From Parachlamydiaceae bacterium (GTDB lineage: Bacteria > Chlamydiota > Chlamydiia > Chlamydiales > Parachlamydiaceae), in NCBI GenBank assembly GCA_013816265.1, contig JACDES010000019.1, positions 1 through 34,047 of the forward strand: a DNA stretch of 34,047 nucleotides. The letters are read 5' to 3'. A program made the position numbers and the translations under genes. Of this stretch, positions 33,889-34,047 are shown piece by piece. The notes under the pieces are model-generated. The model had not been told where the DNA came from, ran no database searches, and saw only the letters and a program-made list of their open reading frames with translations. Position 1 is the first letter of the stretch, and each line of letters begins with the position of its first letter.

Positions 33889-34047
33889 TTAGGCCTGAAG
33901 GGCCGGCATGAAATAGCCCAGGTCGCAGCAAAGCGGAGGCCGGGTGTAAATAAAATAATAATCGAGTCCTGAAAGGACGGCATAATCATATACGTATCAA
34001 ATGCCGTCCCTACAGGACTCAATGTATTGTTTGTACTGTCCCAGGCC
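33889..34047. repeat. Nested palindromic repeat, copy 3, cut by the window end
   Basis: The left outer arm (TTAGGCCTGAAGGGCCGGC and onward), spacer, inner inverted repeat and the first bases of the right outer arm (CCCAGGCC) are present up to the last base of the window. The left arm differs from copy 2 by GCAAAGC for GCGAAGC and by a missing base pair in GGCCGGGT. The middle part is almost identical to copy 1 at 118-279. Confidence 0.9.

Noticed and set aside
118..34047. The three spaced palindromes as a CRISPR or group II intron-like system
   Set aside because: The copies are many kilobases apart with no spacers, no cas genes and no reverse transcriptase. They are dispersed repeats.

Overview
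The window looks like chromosome from an environmental chlamydia, most likely a Parachlamydiaceae symbiont of amoebae (Protochlamydia-like). The best evidence is the pair of cysteine-rich envelope proteins at the right end (an OmcA-type small lipoprotein followed by OmcB). Gene neighbourhoods I recall from Chlamydia also support it: rpmG / LolC-E-type permease / LolD-type ATPase, xseA-xseB-dxs, and sucA-sucB. The DNA is AT-rich and the genes are intact and mostly housekeeping. I see no rRNA, tRNA, CRISPR array, prophage or complete insertion sequence. The family and species assignment is inference without database access.

Layout. 1-423: a truncated copy of a palindromic repeat beside a possible insertion-sequence scar. 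424-5743 (minus): 2-oxoglutarate dehydrogenase operon sucA-sucB-lpdA. 5907-8977 (plus): a lipoprotein translationally coupled to a large ResB-like cytochrome c assembly protein. 9441-13715 (plus): tsaD, rpmG (51 codons), and a LolC/E-LolD lipoprotein-release transporter. 13868-14776 (minus): unknown membrane/coiled-coil protein. 14911-16005: VKOR-DsbA fusion for disulfide formation. 16416-19953: a trans-sulfuration-type PLP enzyme, then kbl and tdh, which convert threonine to glycine. 20351-22816 (minus): CcoI/FixI-like copper P-type ATPase. 22880-24353: def and an Inc-like unknown membrane protein. 24435-25516 (minus): tpiA-secG. 25695-31122: xseA, xseB, a minus-strand coiled-coil gene, dxs and nadK. 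31496-33684: omcA-like and omcB.

Three functions connect across the window. Energy metabolism is represented by the SucAB-Lpd complex, TpiA, ResB and the copper ATPase. Envelope building is represented by the Lol transporter, SecG, VKOR-DsbA and the disulfide-cross-linked OmcA/OmcB proteins. Protein and nucleic-acid maintenance is represented by TsaD, Def, L33 and exonuclease VII.

The most striking unexplained material is intergenic. One family of long, almost perfect nested palindromes appears three times (about 118-279, 16090-16302 and 33889-34047). A second family built on ACACAAAGACACAAAG-type arms appears near 9.1, 13.8 and 20.0-20.3 kb. Unrelated long hairpins lie between xseA and xseB and between two convergent genes at 24.35-24.42 kb. 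In coding DNA, the VKOR-DsbA fusion has an internal Shine-Dalgarno/ATG followed by a signal-like segment, so it may make both a fused and a free DsbA.
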